Notes under the pieces: model-generated
Seen by the model: the letters and a program-made list of their open reading frames with translations, nothing else
The model's database searches: none
What the model was told of the DNA's origin: nothing
Shown here: one piece after another, positions 30,781-39,948 of the stretch
Layout: each line of letters begins with the position of its first letter
How positions within the stretch are numbered: position 1 is the first letter of the stretch
From: Cohnella laeviribosi DSM 21336
Lineage (GTDB): Bacteria; Bacillota; Bacilli; Paenibacillales; Paenibacillaceae
DNA length: 64,000 nt
Reading direction: 5' to 3'
NCBI RefSeq assembly: GCF_000378425.1
Contig: NZ_KB899821.1
Span: 36,572 to 100,571, forward strand
Translations under genes and position numbers: made by a program

Positions 30781-32847
30781 CTATATTTTCCGCCGGGCCA
30801 AAATCTTCACCCCGTACGGCGGAACAAGCAGTTCCCCTTGAACGCTTCCTCCTTCGAGCAGATCGCCGGCCGGCCGAAGCACGTTCACCTTGACCGCTTC
30901 CGCGCCGTAGTTGAGCAGAAACGCATAATCCGTATCGCCCGACGAGCGGATGCCGAACTCGACTCCCGCGGGCAGCTCCGCCCAATCCGCCGCGGGCGAC
31001 CGAATGCCCAGACGGTCGATCATCCTGTCCGCCGCCTGCTCGCTGAACGCCGCGCCGAAGTACCACGCTTCGCCCTTGCCGGCTTTCCGCACGGTCAGCG
31101 CAGGCTTGCCCGCGTAATAGTCGGAGGCGTAATAAGCCTCCACCTTCACCGCCGGATCGTTCACCTGCAAAATATCGTTGAACCCTTCCGCGCGCATGGA
31201 CGGCTGCTCCGCTTCTCCGTTCCAGCGCAGCAACGGCGCCTGCACGGTGCCCGCGACGAGCGTGAAATCCTCCACCGTGACGCCGCACAGCTCCGCCGCG
31301 GGCCCCGGCAGCGGCCGCATTGCGCAATGGCCGTGCTCGTTCTTGTACCCGGTCCGCGCGCCGAACACGATTCGCCCTCCCTGTTCGACGTACCGGGCGA
31401 GCAGCCTCCCCGTCTCGTCCGTCAGGATGGCCGGATGGGGATAGATGAGGACTTTGTACGGCTTCAAATCCTCGAGCGTCGTGCTCTTGCGCAAATAAAC
31501 GACATCGGCCGGAATGTGCCGGTACTGCAGCCGCTTGAACCACGAGCGGACGCTCATCCGGCTTAGCGGCCCGTGCCATCTGTCGAGCTCGCCGTCCCAC
31601 AGGTTGTCGTAATCGCGGATGATCGCGACCTCCGCCGCGTATTTCGTGCCGGCGATCGCCCCGCCGATCGAAGCCAGTTCCCGGCCGATTTGTTCGGCTT
31701 CGCGCACCCTGCGGTTCGGCCGGTTGTGCCAGTCGTTGATGCCGTGCCAATAGATTTCCGTCCCGACCGTCGCCGTCCGCCACCGGAAGAAGAGCAGCAT
31801 GTCGGCGCCGTGCAGGATCGACTGGTACGTCCACAGCCGCATTTGTCCCGGGCGCGGCGCGGGCATTTCGATCCGGTTCACCCAGCCGCCCGGCCCCGAT
31901 TGCTGCTCCATCACGCAGAAGTTCGGAGAAATCGAGCGCACGCCCGCCAAATTCAGGCTCCACGCCCGCTCCAGCAGCAGCGGCTCATCGCCGTCGTCCG
32001 GAAAAATCGAGGCGAACTGGGGGTAGGAATCGTAGGACATAAAATCCAGCAGCGCGTCGGTCATCGCATGGCTGTCCAGATGGCCGAACACCCCGTTCGT
32101 CGTCACCCAATGGTCCGGCGCAAGCTCGCGGATGATATCCGCCTGCAGCTTCGCAAACGAAATCGCATTGTCGGAAATAAACCGCTTCTCGTCCAGCGCC
32201 TGGTGCGGATTCGGACTGTCGGAAACGGTCGGACGGGTCAGATGAACCTGTTCCCATTCCGTATAGGTTTGGTTCCAGAACACCGTTCCCCACGCCCGGT
32301 TCAGCGCCTCCAGACTCCCGTATTTCGCCTTCAGCCAGGAGCGGAACGCGGCGTGGTCGGCCTCGGAATAGAAGACGTCGATTTCGCAGTTCAGCTCGTT
32401 GTCGATCTGCCAGCCGATGACGGCGGGATGGCGGCCGTAACGCTCCGCCAACCGCCTTACGATCCGGGCCGACAGCTCGCGGTACTTCGGGCTGCTGTAG
32501 TTGTAGTGCCGGCGCGCGCCGTGCCGGTAGACGACGCCCTGCTGCGACACGTTCAGCGTCTCGGGATAGCGGTGCGTCAGCCACGCCGGCGGCGTTGCGG
32601 TCGGCGTGCCCATGATGACCTGCAAGCCGTGCTTGTACGCCAGATCGAGCGCCCGGTCGAACAGGCCGAATTGAAAGCGGCCTTCCTCCGGTTCGAAAAT
32701 CGACCAGGCGAATTCGCCCACGCGGATCACCGACAGGTTCATTTCGCGCATGCGGCGGAAGTCGTCTTCCCACATGCGCTCCGGCCAATGCTCGGGATAA
32801 TAACAGACGCCGAGTCTCAAACGTTCGAGCCGAATCGATTTTGCCAT
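30781..32847 (-). CDS. ganA: Beta-galactosidase, glycoside hydrolase family 42
   Basis: This 688-residue enzyme starts at the ATG at 32847 (MAKSIRLERL), with GAGGAG 7 nt upstream; the frame is open five codons further to a TTG. The GH42 TIM barrel begins LGVCYYPEHWPERMW. The general acid is in IGWQIDNELN and the nucleophile region in FCVMEQQSGPGGWV. There is no signal peptide, so it acts inside the cell on imported galacto-oligosaccharides. It is the last gene of a binding-protein/permease/permease/GH42 operon arranged like Bacillus ganSPQA. The symbol reflects that resemblance. Confidence 0.9.
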   Translation of the reverse strand: MAKSIRLERLRLGVCYYPEHWPERMWEDDFRRMREMNLSVIRVGEFAWSIFEPEEGRFQFGLFDRALDLAYKHGLQVIMGTPTATPPAWLTHRYPETLNVSQQGVVYRHGARRHYNYSSPKYRELSARIVRRLAERYGRHPAVIGWQIDNELNCEIDVFYSEADHAAFRSWLKAKYGSLEALNRAWGTVFWNQTYTEWEQVHLTRPTVSDSPNPHQALDEKRFISDNAISFAKLQADIIRELAPDHWVTTNGVFGHLDSHAMTDALLDFMSYDSYPQFASIFPDDGDEPLLLERAWSLNLAGVRSISPNFCVMEQQSGPGGWVNRIEMPAPRPGQMRLWTYQSILHGADMLLFFRWRTATVGTEIYWHGINDWHNRPNRRVREAEQIGRELASIGGAIAGTKYAAEVAIIRDYDNLWDGELDRWHGPLSRMSVRSWFKRLQYRHIPADVVYLRKSTTLEDLKPYKVLIYPHPAILTDETGRLLARYVEQGGRIVFGARTGYKNEHGHCAMRPLPGPAAELCGVTVEDFTLVAGTVQAPLLRWNGEAEQPSMRAEGFNDILQVNDPAVKVEAYYASDYYAGKPALTVRKAGKGEAWYFGAAFSEQAADRMIDRLGIRSPAADWAELPAGVEFGIRSSGDTDYAFLLNYGAEAVKVNVLRPAGDLLEGGSVQGELLVPPYGVKILARRKI

Positions 32848-32938
32848 ATGATCGCTCCTCAAACCGCGCGGCGAGATGCGGCACCCCGCCGCGCGGACGC
32901 TTCCAATTTCGGACGCTCTCGCCGCCGAAGCCTGCGCC

Positions 32939-33757
32939 TTAACCTTTGACCGACCCCGCCGTCAAGCCGCGAATAAAGCTTTTGGACCCGAACGCGAACA
33001 GCACGAGCACCGGCAGCGTGCCCAGCGTAAGGCCGAGAATCTGCGCGGCCAAATCCGTCCGGTACGCGTCGCCGAGCGAGGTGATGCCGAGCGGGATCGT
33101 ATACAGCTCCGGCTTGTTGATGATAATGAGCGGCAGCAGGTAATTGTTCCAGGACCACAGAAACACCAGCAGCGAAAGCGTCGTGATGGCCGGATAGATG
33201 AAGGGAATCACCATCCGGAAGAAAATCCCGATATCCGAGCAGCCGTCGATCTTCGCGCTTTCCAGCACTTCCGTCGGCACGGCCGAGCGGATAAACTGCG
33301 TCATCCAGTACACCCCGAACGCGTTGGCCACCCAGGGCAAAATGAGCGGAAGCAGCGTGCCGGACAGCTGCAGGTAACGCATCTCGATGACGTAAGCGAC
33401 GATCCCGAGCTGGCCCGGAATCATCATCGTCAGCAGCACGAACGAGAAAATTTTGTTTTTGTGCTTGAACTCATGCTTCGCAAAGGCGAAACCGGCGCAC
33501 GCGCTCACGAACACGGACAGCACCGTGCTGGAAAGCGACACGATCAGGCTGTTCAAGTAGACGAGATCGAACCGGCTTGCCGCGACCGTCTTGAGATTTT
33601 CGAGCAGATACGACCCGGGAACGAGCACGATTTTCGTAAACAAATCCTCGTTTTGGTACGTGCCCATGATCGTCATAATGTAAAAGGGCAGCAGCGAAAA
33701 GATCGACAGCACCGCAATCGCCAGCGTGGCGAGCGTCTTTTTCAGCGCAGGGCTCAT
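32939..33757 (-). CDS. ganQ: Carbohydrate ABC transporter permease (MalG/GanQ-type)
   Basis: This 272-residue permease starts at the ATG at 33757, which overlaps the stop of the upstream permease gene as ATGA. A longer open frame to 34372 is only a shadow of that gene. Six helices surround the EAA loop (LESAKIDGCSDIGIFFRMVI), and the C-terminus ends KSFIRGLTAGSVKG, typical of MalG-type sugar permeases. It forms the channel of a galacto-oligosaccharide-type importer with the next gene. Confidence 0.9.
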   Translation of the reverse strand: MSPALKKTLATLAIAVLSIFSLLPFYIMTIMGTYQNEDLFTKIVLVPGSYLLENLKTVAASRFDLVYLNSLIVSLSSTVLSVFVSACAGFAFAKHEFKHKNKIFSFVLLTMMIPGQLGIVAYVIEMRYLQLSGTLLPLILPWVANAFGVYWMTQFIRSAVPTEVLESAKIDGCSDIGIFFRMVIPFIYPAITTLSLLVFLWSWNNYLLPLIIINKPELYTIPLGITSLGDAYRTDLAAQILGLTLGTLPVLVLFAFGSKSFIRGLTAGSVKG

Positions 33758-34677
33758 TCGGAATCCCCCCTGTAAAATCGGGCGCCGACAAAGGAGAAAA
33801 CGGCGATGATCACGCAGAGCCCGTAGGCGATCGCCGCGCCGAGCCCGTAGCGGGTCGTGCTGCCGTACGCAGTGTCGTACATGTTCCACACGGTCGTGAG
33901 GCAGCAGCGTTCCGGTCCGCCGATCACCGCGACGCTGGAGCCCATGCCCGAGCCGGTCAGCAGCAGCATCGGCTCCTCCAGCAGCTGAAAGCCGCCGATG
34001 ATGCCCGTGATGACGATAAACACCGTCACCGGCTTCAGAAGCGGGAGCGTGATCGAGAAAAAGGTGCGCAGCCCGCTCGCTCCGTCCACCTGCGCCGCCT
34101 CGTGCAGATCCTTCGGAACGTTGGCCAGGCCCGCCAGGTAAAAGACCATCGTATAGCCGAAGCCTTTCCAAATGAGCATCAGCACGATGACCATACGCGC
34201 ATACAGCGGCTCGCCGAGCCAGTAGATGCCTTCGTCGACGAGGCCCAGCTTCAGCAGCACTTTGTTCACGAAGCCGGCCTGCCAGTCGAACAGCAGATTG
34301 AACATCAACCCGACCGCAACCGGCGTCACGATGTACGGCAAAAAATTGATCAGCTGAAACAAGCCTCTCCATTTCACCCAGCGGCTGTACAGCAGCGTTG
34401 CGATGACCAGGCCGAGCGCGATTTGCACAGGCAGCGTCAGGACGACAAACAGCAGCGTATTGCCGACCGATTTGAAGAAGTACGAATCCGGGTTAAAGAG
34501 AAATTTGTAATTGTCCAGGCCGACAAACGTTTTGTCGCCGATGCCGTCCCAGCTCGTCAGGCTGACATAAAACGAGAACACGATCGGGAACAGGCCGAAG
34601 GCCAAATAAAACAGCAGGTACGGCGAGAGAAACGCATACGGCACCCATCTTTTTTTTGCGGCATTCATGATGCTCAC
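33754..34677 (-). CDS. ganP: Carbohydrate ABC transporter permease (MalF/GanP-type)
   Basis: This 307-residue permease has an N-terminal VPYAFLSPYLLFYLAFGLFP signature helix, six helices in all, and the EAA loop HEAAQVDGASGLRTFFSITL. Its ATG overlaps the stop of the binding-protein gene as ATGA, and its own stop overlaps the next permease start the same way, so the transporter genes are tightly coupled. As with other family 1 importers, the ATPase is not encoded here. Confidence 0.9.
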   Translation of the reverse strand: MSIMNAAKKRWVPYAFLSPYLLFYLAFGLFPIVFSFYVSLTSWDGIGDKTFVGLDNYKFLFNPDSYFFKSVGNTLLFVVLTLPVQIALGLVIATLLYSRWVKWRGLFQLINFLPYIVTPVAVGLMFNLLFDWQAGFVNKVLLKLGLVDEGIYWLGEPLYARMVIVLMLIWKGFGYTMVFYLAGLANVPKDLHEAAQVDGASGLRTFFSITLPLLKPVTVFIVITGIIGGFQLLEEPMLLLTGSGMGSSVAVIGGPERCCLTTVWNMYDTAYGSTTRYGLGAAIAYGLCVIIAVFSFVGARFYRGDSE

Positions 34678-36059
34678 CAGGTAATGTCAGGCGCTTTTGC
34701 CTTCAATTCTTTTTTGATCCGGTCCATCGCCTGCTCGAGGCCGAAGGAGCTGTCCTTCGCCAGCGTCTGCAGCACGATGCTCATCGCCTCGTCGAGATAC
34801 GTGTCGTTGATGTTCTCCGGCATATCCTTCGTCGTCGCGGAGATGTCCACGAAGAATTTCTCGCCGATATCTTGGCTGCCGAAGTTCCGCCACGTCCAGT
34901 TCGTAAAGGACGGATCCTCGTACGCTTTTTTGTAGTGCGTAAATACCCCGTCCGTTTTCTGCGCTTCGGCGCCCTCCTGCGACATGGAGGTGAACTCGAT
35001 CCATTTCCAGGCCAGTTCGGCGTTTTTGGCGCCCTTCGGAATGCCGTGCGAGGACCCGCCTCTGACGATGCCGCCGCCGGGCGGAACCATCAGCGCCCAC
35101 CGGTCGTCTTTTTTGTCGTTCGGGCCGATGACGTATTGCGGCATCCAGACCGGGCACTCGGCAAAGATGTATTTGTCTCCGCCGAACGCAGCGTTCCATG
35201 CCGGCGTCCATTGGTCGAGCTTATCCACGATGCCGGCATCGCGGAACTTCACCAGCGCGGACAAGACGCTTTCGAGCGCGGACACGTTCAGCTTGTTTCC
35301 GTCGAAGTACGGCTCGGGACGCTGCCCTTTCAAAATATCGTTCACATCGCCGAGGCTCGGGAACATTTTGACCTTGCCGCCGCTTTTCTGAACGACCTCT
35401 TTCCCCTTCTCGATGAAGACGTCCCAGCTTGTAAACATCTTCTCCATTTCTTCCGGATCGTCCGTTCCGAAGTATTCTTTGGCCAGCGGCTTGATAAAGG
35501 CAAGTCCGGCAACGCTCATATCGTCCGGGATCGCGACCAGCTTGCCGTCTACGGAAAAGGCCGGGATGTCGTAATCGAACAGCAGCGATGTGTCCGCGTT
35601 GTACGGCGCCGCGCTCAAATCTTCCAGAATGCCCATATCGAAGATTTTCGCTTTCTGCCCTCTCTCGATCCGGATGACATCCGGCAGTTCGCCTCCGGAG
35701 GCGATCGTCGTCTGCAGCTTTTTCGGAACGTCCTCCGCCGCCACATTCACCCGCTTCATCTTGATGTTCGGGTATTTCTTGTTGAAAGCGGCCAATGCCG
35801 TCGGGTGCTCGGGCTCCCAGGTCCACAGCACGAATTCGCCCTTTAATTGTTCGTCCCCGCCGGAGCCGGCTTCCGCTCCGCTTCCGCCGCCCGTCCCTCC
35901 GGTATCGGCGCCTCCCCCGGACGCGTTCGGTCCGGTCCCCCCGGATGCGCTCGGGTTTGCGCCTCCCGAATTTCCTCCTCCGCAAGCCGCGATCAGCGCG
36001 GCCAGCAGGCAAAGGACGAGCGCGACAACGATTCGTTTGGTTCCACCGGATTTGCTCAT
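34674..36059 (-). CDS. Carbohydrate ABC transporter substrate-binding lipoprotein (family 1)
   Basis: This 461-residue lipoprotein has lipobox LIAAC, a long Gly/Ser/Asn/Ala linker (residues about 27-70), and a family 1 solute-binding fold beginning ELKGEFVLWTWEPEHPTALAAF. It is unlike the LplA/YtcQ pair at 9-15 kb, being shorter with a different motif set, so it belongs to another importer class. It is the first gene of the GH42 operon. The upstream region has a phased direct repeat (TTCTGCAC) shared with the divergent YesN/YesM pair, which probably controls it. Confidence 0.9.
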   Translation of the reverse strand: MSKSGGTKRIVVALVLCLLAALIAACGGGNSGGANPSASGGTGPNASGGGADTGGTGGGSGAEAGSGGDEQLKGEFVLWTWEPEHPTALAAFNKKYPNIKMKRVNVAAEDVPKKLQTTIASGGELPDVIRIERGQKAKIFDMGILEDLSAAPYNADTSLLFDYDIPAFSVDGKLVAIPDDMSVAGLAFIKPLAKEYFGTDDPEEMEKMFTSWDVFIEKGKEVVQKSGGKVKMFPSLGDVNDILKGQRPEPYFDGNKLNVSALESVLSALVKFRDAGIVDKLDQWTPAWNAAFGGDKYIFAECPVWMPQYVIGPNDKKDDRWALMVPPGGGIVRGGSSHGIPKGAKNAELAWKWIEFTSMSQEGAEAQKTDGVFTHYKKAYEDPSFTNWTWRNFGSQDIGEKFFVDISATTKDMPENINDTYLDEAMSIVLQTLAKDSSFGLEQAMDRIKKELKAKAPDITW

Positions 36060-36140
36060 CGTAAACCCTCGCTTTCCACCATTTTGATGTATCCGCTTTC
36101 AAAGCATATCGCTGCTTGCATCCTCCCGTAAATAACGGAA

Positions 36141-36168
36141 TTCTGCACTTTTGGTCGGCTTTCTGCAC
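36141..36168. promoter_or_regulatory. Phased direct repeat, candidate YesN-type response regulator site
   Basis: TTCTGCAC occurs at 36141-36148 and 36161-36168, exactly 20 bp apart (two helical turns), in the 187 bp region between the sugar-importer operon and the response-regulator gene. AraC-type regulators typically contact two such half-sites. Confidence 0.5.
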
Positions 36169-36174
36169 AGACGC

Positions 36175-36205
36175 TTGATTCCTTTCCCCCCCGCTGCGTT
36201 ATAAT
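36175..36205 (+). promoter_or_regulatory. Possible promoter of the YesN/YesM pair
   Basis: A perfect TATAAT (36200-36205) lies 41 bp before the start codon. The best -35 match, TTGATT (36175-36180), is 19 bp away, longer than ideal, which would suit an activator-dependent promoter. Confidence 0.4.
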
Positions 36206-36246
36206 TTGGACTACACACACCATGAACGCGCGGGAGGGGGAACCGC

Positions 36247-37809
36247 ATGAAGGTCATGCTGGTGGACGACGAACGCATCGCGTTGGAGCGTGTCGGCAAC
36301 CTGCTCGAATGGAGCCGTCACGGGTACGAGATCGCGGCGACGGCGACGAACGGAAAAAGCGCTTTGCGGCTGTGCGAGGAAATCCGGCCGCAAATCGTGA
36401 TCGCGGATATCCGCATGCCGGTTATGGACGGACTTGATTTGATCCGCGCCGCGTCCGAACGCAAGCTTGGCGTCAAATTCATCATTATGAGCGCGTATGA
36501 AGACTTCGACTGCGCGCGGCAAGCGATTGCCCTGGGGAACGTGTCCGGCTATCTGATCAAGCACGAAATGGACCGGGACCATTTGCTGCAAGCGCTGCAA
36601 AAGGCGAAGGAAGCCTGGCAGACGGATGAAAAGCAGCGCCGGATCGAGCGCGCCCGGCAGCTTAAACAGGCGCTCGCGGAGAGCGAAGCGTTGGCGTTGG
36701 CCGAAAGCGAAGGCGAATTTCGCCCTCCGTTTGCGGTGGCGCTGATGCAGGAGGATTTGCCCTTCGCCCCGGTTCCTCCCGCCGGCGGCGGAACCGCGAA
36801 CGGGCCGGCCTTCAGTTGGCCCGAGGAAGATCTTCTGCCGCTGGCCGATCATCCCGAATGGACGCCGGTCGGCGAATTCGCCCTCGATCGCGCCCGGTTT
36901 ATCGCCGTGTACGCCCGGAAAGCGAAAACCGCCGCCCCAAGGCGCGAATCGTTCCGCGAGCTCGCCGCCAAGCTGCAAGCCCGGCTAAAACGCCGTTTCG
37001 GGCGCCCGTTCTCGCTTTTTTACTCTTTTCACGATGACGGCCTCTCCACCCTGTCCCGATCCTTGCATCGGGTCGAAACGGCCGCCCGCCATGCGGTGTT
37101 TTGCGGCAAAGACGCGCTGCTGTGCGCGGACGATCTCCCGCTGAACGACGCGGATGGCTCCTCTCTGCCGCTGCGCGGAGCGCGGCTGGCCGAACTGGCC
37201 CGACTGGCCGAAACGATCCGGCAGCTTGACGCCGGCCAAATCGAAAGCGCTATCAACAGGCTGTTCGATTCGTCCGTCCGCCCGTATTGGGACCTGCCCC
37301 TCCTGCACGAAACGATTCGCACCGCAACCGCCGCCGCAAGCGAGCTGTTGGCCGCCAAGGGGCTGCCCGCGGAAGATCCGCTGGACCCGCGCCGCGGAGG
37401 ACCGGCGTACCATATCGACGAAATCCGAAGCCGGCTGACGGATTGGATCATCGGGGTTTGCTCCGCCGCAAGCCCGTACCGCAACCTGTCCGGCAAGCTG
37501 CTGAAGGCGGTCCGCTATATCGGGGACCACTATCACGAGGACATCAACATCGAGGACGTGGCGTATTCGCTCGGCATCAGCGCGTCCTATCTGCATCAGC
37601 TGTTCAAGCGGGAGATGGACCGCACGTTTCACGACTATTTGACCGAAATCCGAATCGAACAGGCCAAGCGCATATTAAGCCGGGAGGACGCCAAAATGAC
37701 GGATGTGTGCGCAAGGGTCGGCTACCGCTCGCCCCAGCATTTCAGCCAGGTGTTCAAAAAAGTGACCGGTCTGCTTCCCCACCAGTACCGGCATGGAGTC
37801 CGCGCCTGA
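36247..37809 (+). CDS. yesN: YesN-type response regulator (receiver plus AraC DNA-binding domain)
   Basis: This 520-residue protein has an N-terminal receiver domain with acidic pocket Asp7-Asp8, phospho-acceptor Asp54 (VIADIRMPVMDG) and a conserved lysine in GYLIKHEMD. A linker of about 270 residues follows. The C-terminus is an AraC domain (about 415-515; AYSLGISASYLHQLFKRE and CARVGYRSPQHFSQVFKK). GGGAGGGGG precedes the ATG. Its stop overlaps the start of the kinase gene (TGATG). It probably activates the divergent binding-protein/permease/GH42 operon in response to an extracellular sugar. Confidence 0.9.
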   Translation: MKVMLVDDERIALERVGNLLEWSRHGYEIAATATNGKSALRLCEEIRPQIVIADIRMPVMDGLDLIRAASERKLGVKFIIMSAYEDFDCARQAIALGNVSGYLIKHEMDRDHLLQALQKAKEAWQTDEKQRRIERARQLKQALAESEALALAESEGEFRPPFAVALMQEDLPFAPVPPAGGGTANGPAFSWPEEDLLPLADHPEWTPVGEFALDRARFIAVYARKAKTAAPRRESFRELAAKLQARLKRRFGRPFSLFYSFHDDGLSTLSRSLHRVETAARHAVFCGKDALLCADDLPLNDADGSSLPLRGARLAELARLAETIRQLDAGQIESAINRLFDSSVRPYWDLPLLHETIRTATAAASELLAAKGLPAEDPLDPRRGGPAYHIDEIRSRLTDWIIGVCSAASPYRNLSGKLLKAVRYIGDHYHEDINIEDVAYSLGISASYLHQLFKREMDRTFHDYLTEIRIEQAKRILSREDAKMTDVCARVGYRSPQHFSQVFKKVTGLLPHQYRHGVRA

Positions 37810-39563
37810 TGAGAAGGCTTCGTTCCGTCATTTTGCAGCGGATTGCCGTCGTCGCAGCCGTCAGCTTTCTGTTGTCGGCCGGCTTCACCTATTATTACTA
37901 TCGCACGATTCTCATCGGCCAGATGCTTCGCGAAGACGAGACCAGGCTCGCCCAGACGATGAGACAGCTCGAATACATGTCGGACGATATCGCCAAGTTT
38001 TCCTTTTATTTGATCATTTCCGGGCAGGTGCAATCGTTCTACAAAACGTTCAACCGTTTGGACACGTACGATCAATTCGCCATTCTCAAGCATACGCTGG
38101 ACTATTTGGACAACAACAAGGGGCTCCGCAAGGAAGTGCACAGCTTTGCGCTTATTTTGCCGGACGGACGGGCGTTCTGGAGCGAATCGGTCAACGATCT
38201 TTATTTCTCCGAGCGGTTAAAGGAAGACTGGTACCAGAATTACAAGCGGTCCGGTCAAGATCATGCGTTTTCCGAGCCTCACGATTTGCTTGTATCCAAC
38301 AACGCCTCGCAAACGGGCGCCATGATCAGCTTTATCGTCTCCGTAAGAGACATCGAGCAGCCCGAGAAAAAAATCGGCGAGCTGATCGTCAATCTCGACT
38401 ATGAAAACTTCAAAAGCCTGCTCGACTTCGGCAGCCGCGACTTTGAAGGGTTTATCTGGCTGCATGAGGGAGGAGCCGTGCTGTACGAAAAAGAGCCGGA
38501 CGACTCCGGGGCGATGTCCTCGGACGAGTTGATCCGGGCCGTCGGCGAAAAGCCGGGCGAAGGCGCCGTCAAAGTCCGGAACGGCTATCTGCTGGTCGAA
38601 CGCTCGAACGCGAATCATTGGAAGCTTGTAACCTTCATCTCGCAAAAAAAGCTGATGGAACGGGGCCAATTCGTGCTTTATTTGCTCGGCGTTTTTTCGG
38701 TCACAAGCACCATTATGACGCTGCTGCTCATGATGCCGGCGATTCTTCGCATTACGCGTCCGATCATGCGGCTGTACCATGCGATGAATATCGTCTCGAG
38801 CGGCAACCTGCAGGCTTCCGTCGAGATCCGGACGGGGGACGAGTTGGAAAAGCTGGGGCAGGGATTTAACCGGATGACGCATCAGCTTCGTTCGCACCTT
38901 GAGGAATCGATCCGTTACGAGAAAAACAAGCGGGAGATGGAGTTGGAGCTGCTCTTGTCGCAGTTGAACCCGCATTTTGTCTACAACACGCTCAATGCCG
39001 TCATGTATATGGCCGAAAAGCAGGGCAACCGCGACATCGTCCGCATGACCGGCGCGCTTATCCGGCTTTTGCAGGACGCCGGCAAAATCGGCGAGGCGGG
39101 GTCGCTCATTCCGCTTCGCGACGAATTGCGCCTGCTGCAGGACTATATCGAAATCCAGTCGTACCGGTACGCCGGCATGTTCGAGGTCGTCCGGGACGTG
39201 GACGAAGAAGCGCTCGATTGCCTCGTTCCCCGCCATTTGATTCAGCCGTTTATCGAAAACGCGATTTTTCACGGCATATGCCCGAAAGATGCGTTCGGCA
39301 CCATCCGCCTGTCCGTTTCCGCGCGCGAGCGGACCCTTGTCATCCGGATCGAGGATGACGGAGTCGGCATCGAACCGGAGCAGCTCGCCACGATTTGGGA
39401 CAGAGTCGAAACGCGCAAAAACAGCGGGCTGCGCCACATCGGGCTGGCCAATACGAAAAAACGGCTGGAGCATCTGTTCGACAGACAGGCGGCGCTGCGC
39501 ATCGAAAGCCGGGTGCACGAAGGCACCGCCGTGACGATCGAGCTTCCGAAAGTCGTCAAGTAG
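37809..39563 (+). CDS. yesM: YesM-type sensor histidine kinase
   Basis: This 584-residue membrane kinase starts at the ATG at 37809, one base into the stop codon of the response-regulator gene. It has a membrane helix at about residues 10-30, an extracytoplasmic sensor region, a second helix (about 285-305), a HAMP domain, the phospho-acceptor histidine in LLLSQLNPHFVYNTLN, an N-box (LIQPFIENAIFHG) and a G-box (DDGVGI). These features are those of the HPK7/YesM family that pairs with AraC-type response regulators. A bidirectional terminator follows. Confidence 0.92.
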   Translation: MRRLRSVILQRIAVVAAVSFLLSAGFTYYYYRTILIGQMLREDETRLAQTMRQLEYMSDDIAKFSFYLIISGQVQSFYKTFNRLDTYDQFAILKHTLDYLDNNKGLRKEVHSFALILPDGRAFWSESVNDLYFSERLKEDWYQNYKRSGQDHAFSEPHDLLVSNNASQTGAMISFIVSVRDIEQPEKKIGELIVNLDYENFKSLLDFGSRDFEGFIWLHEGGAVLYEKEPDDSGAMSSDELIRAVGEKPGEGAVKVRNGYLLVERSNANHWKLVTFISQKKLMERGQFVLYLLGVFSVTSTIMTLLLMMPAILRITRPIMRLYHAMNIVSSGNLQASVEIRTGDELEKLGQGFNRMTHQLRSHLEESIRYEKNKREMELELLLSQLNPHFVYNTLNAVMYMAEKQGNRDIVRMTGALIRLLQDAGKIGEAGSLIPLRDELRLLQDYIEIQSYRYAGMFEVVRDVDEEALDCLVPRHLIQPFIENAIFHGICPKDAFGTIRLSVSARERTLVIRIEDDGVGIEPEQLATIWDRVETRKNSGLRHIGLANTKKRLEHLFDRQAALRIESRVHEGTAVTIELPKVVK

Positions 39564-39569
39564 TGCAAC

Positions 39570-39617
39570 AAAAAAACCGTCCCGGAGGCGTTTTTGCCCC
39601 TCGAGGACGGTTTTTTC
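39570..39617. terminator. Bidirectional terminator between the sensor kinase gene and ppnP
   Basis: AAAAACCGTCC (39572-39582) pairs with GGACGGTTTTT, with A- and T-runs on either side, so it can end both convergent transcripts. Confidence 0.85.
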
Positions 39618-39636
39618 AGCTTGCATATTTTCCAGC

Positions 39637-39948
39637 TTACAGATAAGAGCAAATATAATCGGTCGTTTGCGCGACCTTCAATTTGAATTTGGCATTGGCC
39701 GGAACCGTGAACTCCCCGCTGCCCGAGATGGAAATCCATTCCTCGCTGCCCGGAAGCTGAACGCTCAGCTCTCCGGCCAAAATCTCCATCACTTCGGTTT
39801 GCGAAGTGCCGAATTCGTACTCGCCCGGCAGCATGATGCCCAGCGTTTTGTGGCTTCCGTCCGCAAACTTGACGGTGCGGCTCGTGACTTTGCCGTCAAA
39901 GTAAATATTGGCTTTCTTGACGACACTTACGTTATCGAATTGCGACAT
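39637..39948 (-). CDS. ppnP: Pyrimidine/purine nucleoside phosphorylase PpnP
   Basis: This 103-residue cupin-fold protein starts at the ATG at 39948 (MSQFDNVSVVKKANIYFDG), with GGGAGA before it. The frame is open 20 codons further, without a ribosome site. PpnP proteins (formerly YaiE/DUF1255) cleave diverse nucleosides with phosphate. Motifs ANIYFDGKVTSRTV, KTLGIMLPGEYEFGT and FKLKV...YICSYL fit the family, and the length is normal (94-105). Confidence 0.9.
   Translation of the reverse strand: MSQFDNVSVVKKANIYFDGKVTSRTVKFADGSHKTLGIMLPGEYEFGTSQTEVMEILAGELSVQLPGSEEWISISGSGEFTVPANAKFKLKVAQTTDYICSYL

Noticed and set aside
33758..34372. N-terminal extension of the MalG-type permease
   Set aside because: It is an off-frame reading of the upstream permease gene. 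The ATG at 33757 overlaps the upstream stop and is the normal start.
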